Shown: one piece after another, positions 1-11,193 of the stretch | How the letters are laid out: each line of letters opens with the position of its first letter | How positions within the stretch are numbered: position 1 is the stretch's first letter | NCBI GenBank assembly: GCA_905221605.1 | Contig: CAJNDS010002235.1 | Span: 135,001-199,000, forward strand | Direction of reading: 5' to 3' | DNA length: 64,000 bases | Origin: Symbiodinium natans | Taxonomy: Eukaryota > Sar > Dinophyceae > Suessiales > Symbiodiniaceae | Program-made: the position numbers and the translations under genes | Notes under the pieces: generated by a model | What the model was told of the DNA's origin: nothing | Database searches by the model: none | The model's input: only the letters and a program-made list of their open reading frames with translations

Positions 1-1812
1 GTATGGTCTGCGTGTATGTTCTATCTGACGCACATGCGTGGATTCATGAACTAACGTTGCACATTGTAGAACGTTCGCACGGTCACCTGCTGCGTGAATC
101 ATAGCTGAAAGCACGTCGTCCACCCACCACCTCTTGCGTGCAGCTCCACCCGCCTGTGGAACATCAGCTGTGATGTCATCTTCGATTTCGTCAGTGTTGG
201 CAGCTGCGGCCTTAGCTTTGGCCTTGCTCTTCGCTTTGGAAGTTGCACGCTGCTTCTTCTTCTTCGGCACCAGCAAGTCGTTGACATCTACCACTGCCGA
301 GTCGGTTGACTTGGCATTCGAGCGGTCAGCTGTCGCTTGGAAAATCTTGGCCACAAATGGCGCGCCGCCAATCTCTGTCTTCAGCCGGTCCACGACAGCG
401 GGTAGGTGTTTGGTAAACATCCACTGCGGCATCACGATATCATCCTGCATGCTCGGATCCGCGATCATCGGCACCTGTTTTGAAACGTGATGTGAAACAC
501 AGTGAAACAGTGAAACACAAAGAAATGTTGCGATAAGCTGATAAGCCGTGATGAGTCAGTGACGCAGTGATGCACTATGATAGTGATGCACGGACAATGT
601 ACTGTACACCGCACTGCACTCAACTAAACAATACCATGACTACTTGACTACAACAACAAACCAACTAAGGTGCTCACGAGGTGTCGACCACCAGCTATGT
701 ACAGCTCTGCAAGCAATGTTACATCGTGGGTTGATGCCATAGCGCTGACGATCTTGCCGAGTGCGTGGAAGTTCTGCAAGATCATCAGCGTTGAGCTCTG
801 AACATTCTCGTTCTGAAAATCGCAGCGGTCGCCGAACAACTGCACGAACTCTTGCTGACAGCCCAACTCCGCCAGGTAGTGTCTGATGCGCTTTGAAATG
901 TCAAACACTTGGAAGGTTTTGTACTTCTGGCCATGGTTGTTCTTCACGTAGTCCCCATACATCCTCTGGTATGCACAGTTTCCGGTCTTGAGGCCCTCGT
1001 TTTGAGCATGGCGCGTCCATCCCTGCGTCTTGCAGTAACAAGGGTATCCCTATCACTTCCTGTGGTGCTCAGCAACCGTGCACAAACAACATCCAACCCT
1101 ACAAGACCATGAGCCAGCCAGCTAAGATTTAAGCCAGGTGCATCCTCCACATCTTGAGACCCAACAATGGATTCGAGCCACGTTGGAGCCAACCCCCCGT
1201 GAAAGCAATTGTGCAAATCACGGAGATACCTCGACATTGGATGCCCTAGCCGACCCAAACCCAAACATCAAAGGCTCAAGACACAAGACAGTCACAAGAC
1301 ACAAGCTTGATGCTGCTACGCATGCAATCTCACTGCGCAAGCTGATTCAGGCTTCTGGGGTTGTGGGCACGACACGCTGCCACATCGCTGGGCATGCGCT
1401 GGGTAAAAACCCGACAATCTGGAAGGCCATTCTTCCTCGTCGCCATGACCATCGGATTTTTCGGTTGTTCCGCATCTGCGATGTAAAATGCTTCACATCT
1501 CAGCTGAGCGGAATAACAAACACTACACAAATACAAACGAATGACACACACAAAACTCACAAGCCCGAACCCACCCACCGACCCAATCACGCCGGGCCGC
1601 AGCGTACCGCAGCTCAAAGCCCAGTAGCTCCCCGAAGCTTCGTCCCATGTGAGCCAGGGCTCACCCCGCACGGATTGGATTATGCCTGTCTCAAAGATTC
1701 GTTTGACGTAGCTCCTTGTGGTGGAGCCAGTTTTCCTCTGGTTTTGTGCATGCCTCTGGATGGCCGGAGTGCCGTCCGGCTTGTACCATGCAACGGTGCG
1801 GCGTTGTCCTTC
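1..1812 (-). CDS. Unrecognised multi-exon gene, 3' end cut by window
   Basis: I do not recognise this protein. Four exons can be proposed on the minus strand: 1812-1561, 1503-1334, about 1028-678 and 474 to beyond position 1. The 57-base intron 1504-1560 (GTGAGT...CTCAG) joins phase 0 to phase 0, and the intron 475-677 (GTGAGC...AACAG) is also phase 0 on both sides. The third exon reads NHGQKYKTFQVFDISKRI and later LAELGCQQEFVQLFGD. The last exon stays open to the window edge and holds a lysine-rich stretch (KKKKQRATSKAKSKAKA) that could be a nuclear signal. No start codon is obvious; the first visible exon starts at an acceptor (CCTTAG) and an upstream exon or a trans-spliced leader is possible. 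The join between exons 2 and 3 is not resolved. It follows the small gene at 1990-2314 on the same strand. Confidence 0.5.
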
Positions 1813-1989
1813 CTAAGGCTGTCAGGCTACGGCAACAACACATGATCATGACAAGAGAGTGAGCGGCTGAAACAACAAGTGACGACTTCCATGTTTATAG
1901 ATGCATACGATATGCTTGTACGCTACACATAGAGCGCTGCGTATCACAAAGGCGTGTCAGCGCTGCCCGCGCTGCAAAGCCAAGTATTA

Positions 1990-2314
1990 TCAGCTAGAGT
2001 CTTGGTAGATTTCGAAGATCTTCTCCAGCAGAACAACACCTGTCTCCTTGTTAAACCGATCAGTGAGATCCAACGATTGTCCGAACAGGACTTCGTGGGC
2101 GCGTTTGTACCTGGATGCGATAAGGGTCTCATGAGCTCATGTTACTACAGCAGCTACAGCCGCTACCGCTTGTTACAGCTGTTACAGCAGCTACTTTTCG
2201 CCGAGAGCAGCACGCATCTTGCATGGATTCCTTCACTTCCTTGGCATCTTCTCCGGCGTTGTTGCTGCCATTCAGAGAGGTCATCTCCCTTAGATTCCCT
2301 AGAGTATCGCTCAT
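1990..2314 (-). CDS. Small predicted protein, two exons (~85 aa)
   Basis: Unrecognised. ATG at 2314 opens an exon starting MSDTLGNLREMTSLNG. A 67-base intron (2194-2128, GTAGCT...CATGAG) would join in phase 0 to an exon that reads RYKRAHEVLFGQSLDLTDRF and ends at a TGA at 1992-1990. The second exon has the composition of a real helical protein. The first is less certain because the intron is rich in GTAGCTGCTG-like repeats. A longer plus-strand reading frame over the same DNA is treated as a shadow. Confidence 0.35.
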
Positions 2315-3083
2315 CACAACATCACCAACAAATTGTCTTTTTGTTGAATAGATTTCTCACAGAAACAAACTACGCACTGCCAGATGTTTGGGTCACGCCG
2401 GCGCACCGGTCACACCTGTCACATCGCCAAACATGACTAACGTCTAGCGTCCTCGGTGTTGATCCTTCTGGATCGAGTCGATTCAACGGGATTTTGGTTG
2501 TGTCACGTCACGTCGCGTAGCTTGTGCCAAAAAGGCTGCGACACAGCAGCCAATCAATAGCAAACAACAGCTTATGTCGTGACTGCGCAGCAACACTGTC
2601 TACATTGACTCAAACGAAATAAGTGTCCGACCACGTCGAGCAATTACTGGTTGCCACTGGTTGCCGCACTGGTTGCCACCCAGCCAGCCGCAAAAAATAT
2701 GCAATTGAATAAGTGCCTGACACTCAGGAAGAAAGCATGCGCATGAGTCGAGACATGTCACATGACAACGACCATTGCTGATGGTTATGTGTAGTCACGA
2801 CTCGGCGGCAAGCTGATCGTGCATTGCATCGGGATAACTTTTTTTTGTTTGCGTCAAGGTCCCGTGCAGCTGCAAGTCGTGGAACTCCATACACTGCATG
2901 CTGCATACCCAAGTGCTGCTAGCTGATGTTTGCTAGACATTGTGAGATTGTGAATATACATAAGACTGTGGGTTCCCGACAAAGCAAAAGAGTCAGCTGG
3001 AATATTGCACTCCGTGCTGATGACTGATGACTCATGAATTAGGAACGCATCTCGTGAAAGTGCTCAGGTGCTACAAGACTACA
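2315..3083. other. Intergenic, no gene seen
   Basis: About 770 bases separate the small gene from the methyltransferase stop. I see no persuasive reading frame, RNA gene or long repeat; a short direct repeat (ACTGGTTGCC) occurs near 2645-2680. Confidence 0.5.
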
Positions 3084-5644
3084 TCAGACTTGCCCGGCAA
3101 TGCCCTCACCTCTGGCTACCCGGGCCATTGATGCCAAGACTGGAGATAAACGTGCGGATGGATTGTGTCGTCGGCACATAGTCTTCTCCAGGCCTCTGCG
3201 AGTCAGGTCATCGAGCGGCAGAGCACCGTGTGTCAGGATGTAGAACAACACAATGGCTACGCTCTCATTGTGCATGCTGTTTCCCGCCATCCCGATTCTC
3301 GCTGATCTGCTGCATTCATCAAACGATGTCGTGGTTGGTACTGCTGCGAATGAACACATAGGCACTGAAAAGCTCAGCCACGTGTAGACTGGGAAGCCCT
3401 GTGCCAACAAGGCTTCGTTCGCAGTGAGCCATCTCGAATGATAATCGCTCCACATTACTCCTGTATTCCTGAGCAGTGTGTGCATATGACTCCAACTAGA
3501 GTATGCACTGAAGTCGGGATTCTGTGCCAAGCTGTAGCATCGGTTCCTGCAAAGCTTCTCGTAGCCTTCCCGAAATCGTTGCTCCATCCTCGTGAGACAC
3601 ATAGAGAAAGATAAGCTGTTCGATGCTCGGGGCACAATAGCATTGCCGTCAGCATCCTTGTGTACTTGCGAAGATGGTCTGCTAGCTGCCCACTCGAGCT
3701 CCGACTGTAGCTCCTCATCAGTTGCGACAAAGAATGCATCCCAAGGTGGTGTAGCGTCGCCCGCGTCACATATGCAAGGTCGTGTAAACTTTGCCACAAA
3801 GTCCACGAGTTGCATGTGGAAACTGCACGTTTTGTGTAGATGTCTACCTACAACATATTGCCGTTTTCGAGTAATTGGCCAACCAATTGCACCTGCATCA
3901 ACTATACATGATTGTATCTCGTACAAATCAGATAGTAGTTCACTTAATAGTGAAACCGGGAATTCCTGGACGTTTTCTTGAATCCAGTATGCCTCCTGTA
4001 TCTGGCGGCGCATGCTGATGAACGACATCAACCCCCACGTTGTCGCTCCTTGTAGTTCAGCCCTGCCACCGCGAATGCTAAAATCAGTACACGGTGATCC
4101 TGCAACATGAACATCTGCCTCAGGGGTGTAGCAATACGAATTGCATCGCATGCAATACGCGGAGCGTTTGGTGCATGACGTCGCGCTCAGTAATAGTTCC
4201 CTCAAGACTTTGTCGCACAACCGCATGCGAGACAGTGTATCCTTAGAATCGGTAGGCCTGGTAGGCCCGTTATAATAATGCACTGACAAACCGTTCGTTC
4301 TCAAGTTCTCAACTTATCAACTCACAAATTGAACTACCAAAACTCAACATGTAACTCACGGAATCGTCGAGCAGCAAGTCTGTCAGCTACACCCGGCAGC
4401 CAAAACTCGTTGATGTCACTGAAGAGACAGTTCGGTCCAGCTGGATGAACCATCAACTCTTGCTGAGCACACGCAGCCCACTCAACTGCCCAAAGATTCT
4501 GAATGGCTGGAAGTGTTTCGGTCGAAACTGTTTCGCCCAAGCTTCTCAACAGTCCCGCGCCCAACATAGCCAATGCAGTCGAAGGGCTATCAATTCCAGA
4601 GAATGAAGTAGATATCGACATGGATGCTAACCGTGCCTTCAAGCTCTGTGTGTACGCACGCTGGTACTCAAATGTACTCTGCTGCATCAGCAAAGCTGTT
4701 CCCACCATTCGTTCTGGCCACTGGAATAAAGTCAGCAGTCGCTTGCGCCGCTCACATAACGAGTCCACATGTGATTGTGATCTTGGTGTGCCTGGCGGTG
4801 TATCCTCAACAAGTGTGGGTTCGCTCGCCAAGTCCTCAGACTTGCTCGGCACGACTGTCACAGGCGCAGCTTGAGAAACATCATGCCCTTGCAGCATGCC
4901 TTGCACGGCAACATCGTCAGACAAGCCGCGTGTAACAGTTGCAGGTTCAACTCGATCCTGTACTTGCATGATTATATCTTCGTCTTCTGGCACCGGGACT
5001 TGCAATTCTAAAACATGCTTGGCCTCACCCTCCGCAGTGACAGCACCATGCACGACTTGCAACACAGCTGCAGCCTCGGCAGTAGTCTCTCGTGTCGTAA
5101 GCCATTCCGAAGTATGCTCCGGTTCGCCCTGCGCATTCGGATGTGCACACGCCGCAAGAGATGATGATGTTGATGATGATGTCGTAGCCCCTGCATCACC
5201 TGTCTCTGCTACTGGTTTGGGCTCCGGAAGCACACCGTCTGCGTGTGAACCAGTCGCACTATGCTGATCATCGTGCTGGTGACTATCATGCTGGCCAGGG
5301 AGTGTTGGATCTGCGTGCGATTGCAATGAGATATGCATTGGCTCATCATCGTGCCGAGCATCAGCTAGATCTTCCGGCGCATGCGACTTTGGCTGAACAT
5401 GTTTCCCGAAAAGGTTCCGCATGCCTTCGCTGGTCGCAATACCAAACCTCTTGACTTTATCATCTTTAGCGCGCTCATCAAGCTGGACACCTAGCGATGC
5501 TGTTCCATTGTCTTTGTTGCAAGGCTGCTTCCTTGGCGTTTTCGGAGGCGAGCCCCGATTCTTCTGGATTGAAGCCTTTGGCCCTGCCTTGGCTTTGGCT
5601 TTTGTGGCTGTGGCCTTGCCGTTACCAGATGCTTTCTTGCCCAT
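3084..5644 (-). CDS. DNA (cytosine-5)-methyltransferase, two exons, 827 aa
   Basis: Transfers a methyl group from S-adenosylmethionine to C5 of cytosine in DNA. Exon 1 is 5644-4360 and exon 2 is 4282-3084, joined by a 77-base intron (GTGAGT...TGTCAG, phase 1 on both sides). The first ~340 residues are low complexity, with a basic N-terminus (GNGKATATKAKAKAG) and an acidic middle. The catalytic core follows in the usual order: motif I FSGIDSPSTALAMLGAG (~348-364), motif II glutamate in AVEWA (~388), motif III DI (~410), motif IV GSPCTDFS with catalytic Cys ~493, motif VI ENV (~531), motif VIII RKRQYVVG (~567), motif IX LTANEALLAQGFP (~715) and motif X GMAGNS (~762). A cysteine cluster (CX6CX2CX3C) sits between motifs III and IV. 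All key residues are present, so the enzyme looks intact. The splice site cuts the core between motifs III and IV. Its position in a cluster with a transposase-like gene suggests, but does not prove, a mobile origin. Confidence 0.9.
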
Positions 5645-6090
5645 GGTCGCGCGACAGCTACCAGCAACTAGTACCTATTAGTAGACTAAAACCAAGACTA
5701 CTAAGCACAAACAAATGCTGTATTGGTGCACTGTGTAACGACACATATGTCGCGTAGACAAACGTGCGTGTCATTGCAGCAATGCGCCATGTACGGCACA
5801 CGGCCTAGGTTTTATTCAATTGAGCCATAAGTGGTGCCTTGCAGCTTGCAGTATTGACGACGCACACACAGACATGTAACATGAGTGAACCACATGTGCA
5901 CACTCACATTGGTTAACTGTTGTGCGCAGTGACAGACGTGAGTGAAACCATGGAAAGGTGGAATGCGGCCTGCAGCGTGTTTCTTGAAGTCGGTTGAGCT
6001 TGACAGCCTGAGCGCAAATTATTTGCGCGCAGAAGCAACGGACTTAATGTATGGGTGTGCGATTGTAGTAGTGTAGCATCATTAGAATTA
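5645..6090. other. Intergenic 5' of methyltransferase gene
   Basis: Upstream of the methyltransferase ATG. No gene is visible and no TATA-like promoter can be argued, as is common in dinoflagellates. It leads into the satellite array. Confidence 0.5.
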
Positions 6091-6094
6091 TGTC

Positions 6095-7450
6095 ACAACT
6101 GAATTCTAAGGGCTTCTTGATAAGCCTCAGAATTAGAATTGTCTAGAAGAGATCCTCAGGACTGGAATTCTAAGGGTTCCTGTGTGCCCTTAGGATTGGA
6201 GTTCTAGGGGAGACTGGGCGGTCTTAGGATTGGAGTTCTAAGGGAGGAGGGGGGCCTTAGGATTGGAGTTCTAAAGGTTCCTGGGACACCCTTAGGATTG
6301 GAGTTCTAAGGGGGGAGGGTGCCCTTAGGATTGGAGTTCTAGGGGAGACTGGGGGGTCTTAGGATTGGAGTTCGGAGGAGGGGGGGCTTAGGATTGGAGT
6401 TCTAAGGGTTCCTGGACACCCTTAGGATTGGAGTTCTAAGGGGGAGGGTGCCCTTGGGATTGGAGTTCTAGGGGAGAGTGGGGGGTCTTAGGATTGGAGT
6501 TCTAAGGGAGGAGGGGGGCCTTAGGGTTGGAGTTCTAATGGGTTTGGGACACCCTTAGGATTGGAGTTCTAAGGGGGGAGGGTGCCCTTAGGATTGGAGT
6601 TCTAGGGAAGACTGGGGGGTCTTAGGATTGGAGTTCTAAGGCCCCCCTCCCTTAGGATTGGAGTTCTAAGGGTTCCTGGGACACCCTTAGGATTGGAGTT
6701 CTAGGGGGGGGGGGTGCCCTTGGGATTGGAGTTCTAAGGGTTGGTAGGGGGGTTAGGACTGGAGTTCTAAGGGTTTGCTGGGACACGCTTAGGATTGGAG
6801 TTCTAAGGGTTGGTGGGGGTTTCTTAGGATTGGAGTTCTAAGGGCTCGTGGGAGGGGGGGGCGGCCCTTAGCATTACAGTTCTAAGGGTTGGTGGGAGGG
6901 TCTTAGGACTGGAGTTCTAAGGGTTTGCTGAGGGGGGAAGGCGGTCCTTAGGATTGGAGTTCTAAGGGTTGGTGGCGGTTGTTAGGATTATAGTTCTAAA
7001 GGGTGACACCCTTAGGGTCATAATTCTAAGAGTCCCTGCAAGGTGGGCCTTAGGATTAGGGTTCTAACGGTTCCTGTGCAGGGTGGCCCTCAGGATTGAA
7101 GTTCTAGAGGTTTCTGGGGCTGTTAGGACTGGAATTCTAAGGGTTCATGGTGGGAGACCTTCAGGATTGGAGTTCTAAGGGTTCATGGGGGGTGACGCTT
7201 AGCATTGGAGTTCTAAAGGGTTCCGGTGCGCCCTTAGGATTGGAGTTCTGGGGGAGGGGGAGGCCTTAGGATTGGAGTTCTAAGGGTTTCTGGTACACCC
7301 TTAGGATTGGAGTTCTAAGGGGGGGTGGTCCTTAGGATTGTAGTTCTAAAGGTTCATGGTGGGTATGAGGATTGGAGTTCTAAGTGATCCCGGGCGTTGT
7401 ATTAGGACTGGAGTTCTAAGGTGTTATTTAGGTATTGTTAGTTCTAAGGT
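6095..7450. repeat. Satellite array with palindrome-ended monomers
   Basis: Roughly thirty copies of a core CTTAGGATTGGAGTTCTAAG recur every 30-65 bases, all in the same orientation. The core starts CCCTTAG and ends CTAAGGG, so each unit can form a 7-bp stem with a ten-base loop. Spacer sequences between cores are G-rich and vary in length, with GGGGGAGGGTGCC-like and GGTTCCTGGGACA-like types alternating in places. Degenerate copies at both edges (GAATTCTAAGGG near 6100, TAGGTATTGTTAG near 7440) suggest unequal exchange with homogenised middle units. Confidence 0.9.
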
Positions 7451-7929
7451 GTTATTTAGGTATTGTTAGGGTTGGATTTACAAGGTATAGAGTTCTCACG
7501 ATGTTGAGGTGACCTTAAGATTGCACTTTAGTCCTTGCAATTAGCATATCTTAAAACCTGCCGCGCCTGTGTGCACGTCCCGACAGGCGTAGATAAGCTT
7601 CATCGCCTCAGCCGTTCAACATAGCGCATTGTCGAAAACAAAACAAAACATGCAGCGTGCTCAGCGCGTGGTCTGACAATGTCTGGCAGAGCAGAGCAGC
7701 ACACTTTTTTTCATTCACAGACTACAGAGTAACCGCCACCGCCACCACTGCCACCGATGCCGATTCTTGGCCTTGGCTGTAGAAGCGTCATGTTACAAAT
7801 AATGTTGCTGTGCCACTCAGACAATATCTACAAAGATACGTGCTACCACTGCTGCCAGGAATCTTCCACTATCGTCTTCTCTTTGTTCTCTGTTCACCTT
7901 GCTTCGGCCTGGCCTGCTCCTGCGCCCAA

Positions 7930-8065
7930 CTAACACACAGCACGCACACAGCACACAGCACACAGCACACAGCACACAGCACACAGCACACAGCACACAG
8001 CACACAGCACACAGCACATAGCACACAGCACGCACGCACGCACACACGCACACACACACACACAC
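7930..8065. repeat. CACACAG heptanucleotide microsatellite plus CA tract
   Basis: About twelve tandem copies of the 7-mer CACACAG are followed by CACG and CA repeats, then a purine-rich GAGAGATAGA tract to about 8140. Long reading frames across this stretch on both strands are products of the repeat. Confidence 0.9.
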
Positions 8066-8310
8066 AACACCAACATGCAACACAAAAAGATAAAAAGAGA
8101 AAATAGATAAAGAAACAGAGAGATAGAGAGAGAGATAGACAGACACACACTCTTACACTGAGAGGCTTGGAGAAAGAGAGTGACAGAGAGAAAAAAGGTA
8201 ATGTGTCCTTGGCATTGCCGCGGCGCTGCACTGGTGGAGTTCTGCCACGGGACTCCTGGTCATCGCGCAATCACTTACACGTATGCAAGCATTTGACAGC
8301 ATTTGAATGT

Positions 8311-10334
8311 TCACTGCTGTACGTCCTTCTTCTCATCTTGCTCTGGCTTCCCTTGCTGGCCACGAGCCGGCGTTCTGCTTCTGCCCCGGTTGCCACGTGC
8401 AGGTGTCTTGCTTCTGGCACGGGCCTTTGCTGCTGAGGAGAAATTCTGCTGAATCACACAACACACCTCACCTCACATGCTCGAACGCAATCATGATGCT
8501 TCCTTGCTCTCGTCCACAGGCGGCGTGGTCATCGAGATGTCTGAGGTGTTCAGGTCGGTTGCCTCGCCAAGGTGACGGCGACAATACATGATATATTTGC
8601 ACTGCTGCTGCTGCTGTAAGACTAATATACGACAATCCACATGCAGCACCGAACCTTGCGGCGACGCCTGTCCTTGTCCTTGTCGCCCTTGTCCTTTTTC
8701 TTTGGCTCCTGTCGCTCCTTTTCCTTTTTGTCCTCTTGGTCCTTTGCCTTGGGCTTGCTGCTGATGTCGGTTGAAGCAGTGGCAGTCACAGCCTCATCAG
8801 ATGATGAACTGTCATTCGAGCTCGAGCCATCATCGTCGGATGAACTCTTCTTGGACTTGCTTGCCTCTTCCTGCTTTCGCCTTTGCTCTGCCGCTGTTGT
8901 CTCCTTTTGTAGCCTATCACTTGTTTCCTTTTCCTTTTGCTCCAGCAAAGCTAGCCGCTTCTCCTTTTCCTGCAACCTCATCGCAAGCTGTCGGTCCTCC
9001 TCCTCCTCCTGTATCGTGCGCCTGTACTGCTTGGCAGCCTCTTCATGTTGCTGTGCCTGGTAGGCTGCATCTAGATTCACGCGCATGGCCTCCAGGCGCT
9101 TTGCTTCTTCTGCGTTTGCTCGATTCATTTCAGTCACTTGCTGCCACTGCTGATGCATACGTAGCTGCTCGGCATGTTGTCTTGCTTGTGCTTCTTGCGC
9201 CCTCTGAGCGCTTTCATGCGCAGCCTGCACGTCCTGATGTTCAAGCAACATTCATAACAACAGCTACCTGCAAAGAAATCGCACACGGCATCACTTCGCA
9301 ACACAACGTGACCCCATGAATTCAATACAAGGCACACTCTTCAGGTCAAGTCTGGCTGCAGGTCCATGAAATCCATGATAAGTCTGTGATGAACGGGTCC
9401 TGCACGTCACAATCATAGTCGCTAGTCGCAGCCACAATTAACTAGCTACCAAGAAGCGATCAAGCAAGACTTGAACAGAGACTGACCGCTCGACAATTTA
9501 CACGCCAGTCCTCTGCAAAGTGGAGTCCGACGATGGGCTCGCAGCTTCTGTTTCGGCCGGGCTGGCTGTTTGGACGATCATGGGTGCTCGGGACGGCCGG
9601 GGCACGGGCTTCCGCGGCTGCTGCTTCGGCAGTTCTGGTGCCGGTTGCCGTTTCGGCTGCTCTGGTGTCGCTTGTGCTGGCAGCGGCGTCTGCTGTGTCG
9701 GTGGCCCTGGTGGCTGCGGTTGCCCTGTCTGTGGCGGCGCTGGCGGCGGCGGCGCTGGCGGCGGCGGCGCTTGCGCCTGTTCTGGCGCTTTTGCCACGCA
9801 CGGCCGCATGGGTGGATACATAAACTGCGTTCCCGGGATTCCGGGCGGTAGTCCCAGCAGGAGCGACTCGAGCGCGGTCAGTTGCAAAGGCACAATTGGT
9901 GGCGGCAGCAGAGCGCCGGGCGGAGCAAGAACTGGTTGCTGTGCCTGGAGGGCAGGCGCAGGAGGGACTGGCAACAAGCCAGGCTGCGGCTGCATCACTG
10001 TTTGTAGCGGTGGCGCGGGCGGTGCAGACATGAACGGTGCACTTGGGGCCCAAGGTTGTGGCTGCACTAGGTGTGGCGGGCGTGGAGCATACGGATGGGG
10101 TGGTGGCGGCGGCGGTGGCACCCACGACCACTTGGCCGTGGCGTTGCGTAGATCTGCCTGAGATGCCTGCACATTGGTCGCTGGGGTTGTGGTGCCTTGG
10201 ATAGGTGGCTCTGGTCGTGACGGCGGCGGCACCAAACGCGGTTGTTGAGGTCGAGCCTTTTGTGGCAGCGGTGATGTGCTCTTGGGCGGCGTCTTCGGAG
10301 CCACCGCGGTGGAACAAGGCGGGGCTTCATCCAT
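8311..10334 (-). CDS. Proline-rich, coiled-coil, basic-tail protein (multi-exon)
   Basis: Function unknown; composition resembles nuclear scaffold or RNA-processing proteins. Exon 1 (10334-9504) starts MDEAPPCSTAVAPK and is a 277-residue proline/glutamine-rich region. A GTGTAA donor in phase 0 fits exon 2 at 9224-8655, which encodes a long charged coiled coil (EEAAKQYRRTIQEEEEDR) ending in serine-rich acidic and KKDKGDKDKDRRRRK basic stretches. An AAG/GTTCGG donor at 8655 (phase 0) argues for further exons. One candidate is about 8615-8505 (HLGEATDLNTSDISMT). The terminal one is 8432-8311, reading ARARSKTPARGNRGRSRTPA and ending QQ-stop, an SR-like tail. The frame between the last two pieces is unresolved. 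Confidence 0.55.
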
Positions 10335-10917
10335 TGTCTTTCCGTCGGCTGCTGTTGTGTTTTAGTGATAGGCTAGGTGTTGGAGTTAGGAGCGTCCACA
10401 ACACACATGACATACATGACAGAACTGACCCTATGGACTCGTACAGGCGTGCAAACGACATGCGTTAATCCACACTTCATGTCATGCAGCTCTGACGAGA
10501 CCTGGAGAAAATTCTGCAGCACACACAGCGCAAAACACAAACGACACAGTCTCAAGCGTGACACAGCCCAAGCAAACACATGCGCTTGAAACATGCTGGC
10601 TGCTCACGTCTTGGCGCCCGGCCGGCTTGTCTCCACCGTCTCATCGGCTCGCGCGTGCAGAGAGTCATCGCCTGGCGGACATTACTAACAAAATGAGCAC
10701 GCTGCGTTTGTGATTGCACTGCCGACAGCGACTGCGACACACACACACACATACAGTTACATCTCATCTCGACCTCAACTTTCGCATGTTGCAGTCAGTC
10801 AGTAAGATTCTGGCGGAGTGTATGCAATAGTTCCAAGCACAAGCTGCATGTACCGGCTCTGGATGACTTCAACCTCATTGGCATCACTCATATTTGTCAA
10901 TTGACAAACACTACCCT
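10335..10917. other. Intergenic
   Basis: About 580 bases upstream of the proline-rich gene. Only short frames are seen; a CACACACA tract lies near 10735-10752. Confidence 0.4.
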
Positions 10918-11097
10918 GAACCCGGACCCTAAACCCTAAACCCTAAACCCTAAACCCTAAGCCCTAAACCCTAAACCCTAAACCCTAAACCCTAAACCCT
11001 AAATCCTAAACCCTAAACCCTAAACCCTAAACCCTAAACCCTAAACCCTAAACATAACCCTACCTAAATCCTAAGCCCTAAGCCCCGAAACCCTAAA
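10918..11097 (+). repeat. Telomere-like array (CCCTAAA)n
   Basis: About 24 CCCTAAA units with variant copies (CCCTAAG, TCCTAAA) at its edges, in the intergenic space between two minus-strand genes. Confidence 0.95.
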
Positions 11098-11193
11098 CCA
11101 CAGCCAGCCATGCGTGCAAGACTGCAGGACTTGACTGACCGATGATCTTCTCTCACATGGCGTGTCTGACAAACTTAATGGCCTACTAGAAAT

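Noticed and set aside
1138-1845. 235-residue plus-strand open frame
   Set aside because: Lies opposite phase-matched minus-strand exons with GTGAGT introns; composition (many Thr/His/Pro) fits a shadow.
1954-2436. 160-residue plus-strand open frame
   Set aside because: Opposite the small minus-strand gene; rich in Ser/Leu/Gln from GCTGTAACAG-like repeats.
6095-7450. CRISPR array
   Set aside because: Core repeats recur but spacers are also repetitive and uneven, there are no cas genes, and the context is eukaryotic.
7869-8270. Cysteine/valine-rich minus-strand frames
   Set aside because: Translation of CACACAG and CA microsatellites.
9520-10161. 213-residue glycine/cysteine-rich plus-strand frame
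   Set aside because: Antisense shadow of the proline-rich exon.
10918-11097. True chromosome end
   Set aside because: Arrays are internal, short, occur in both orientations and are followed by genes; no single terminal array is present.
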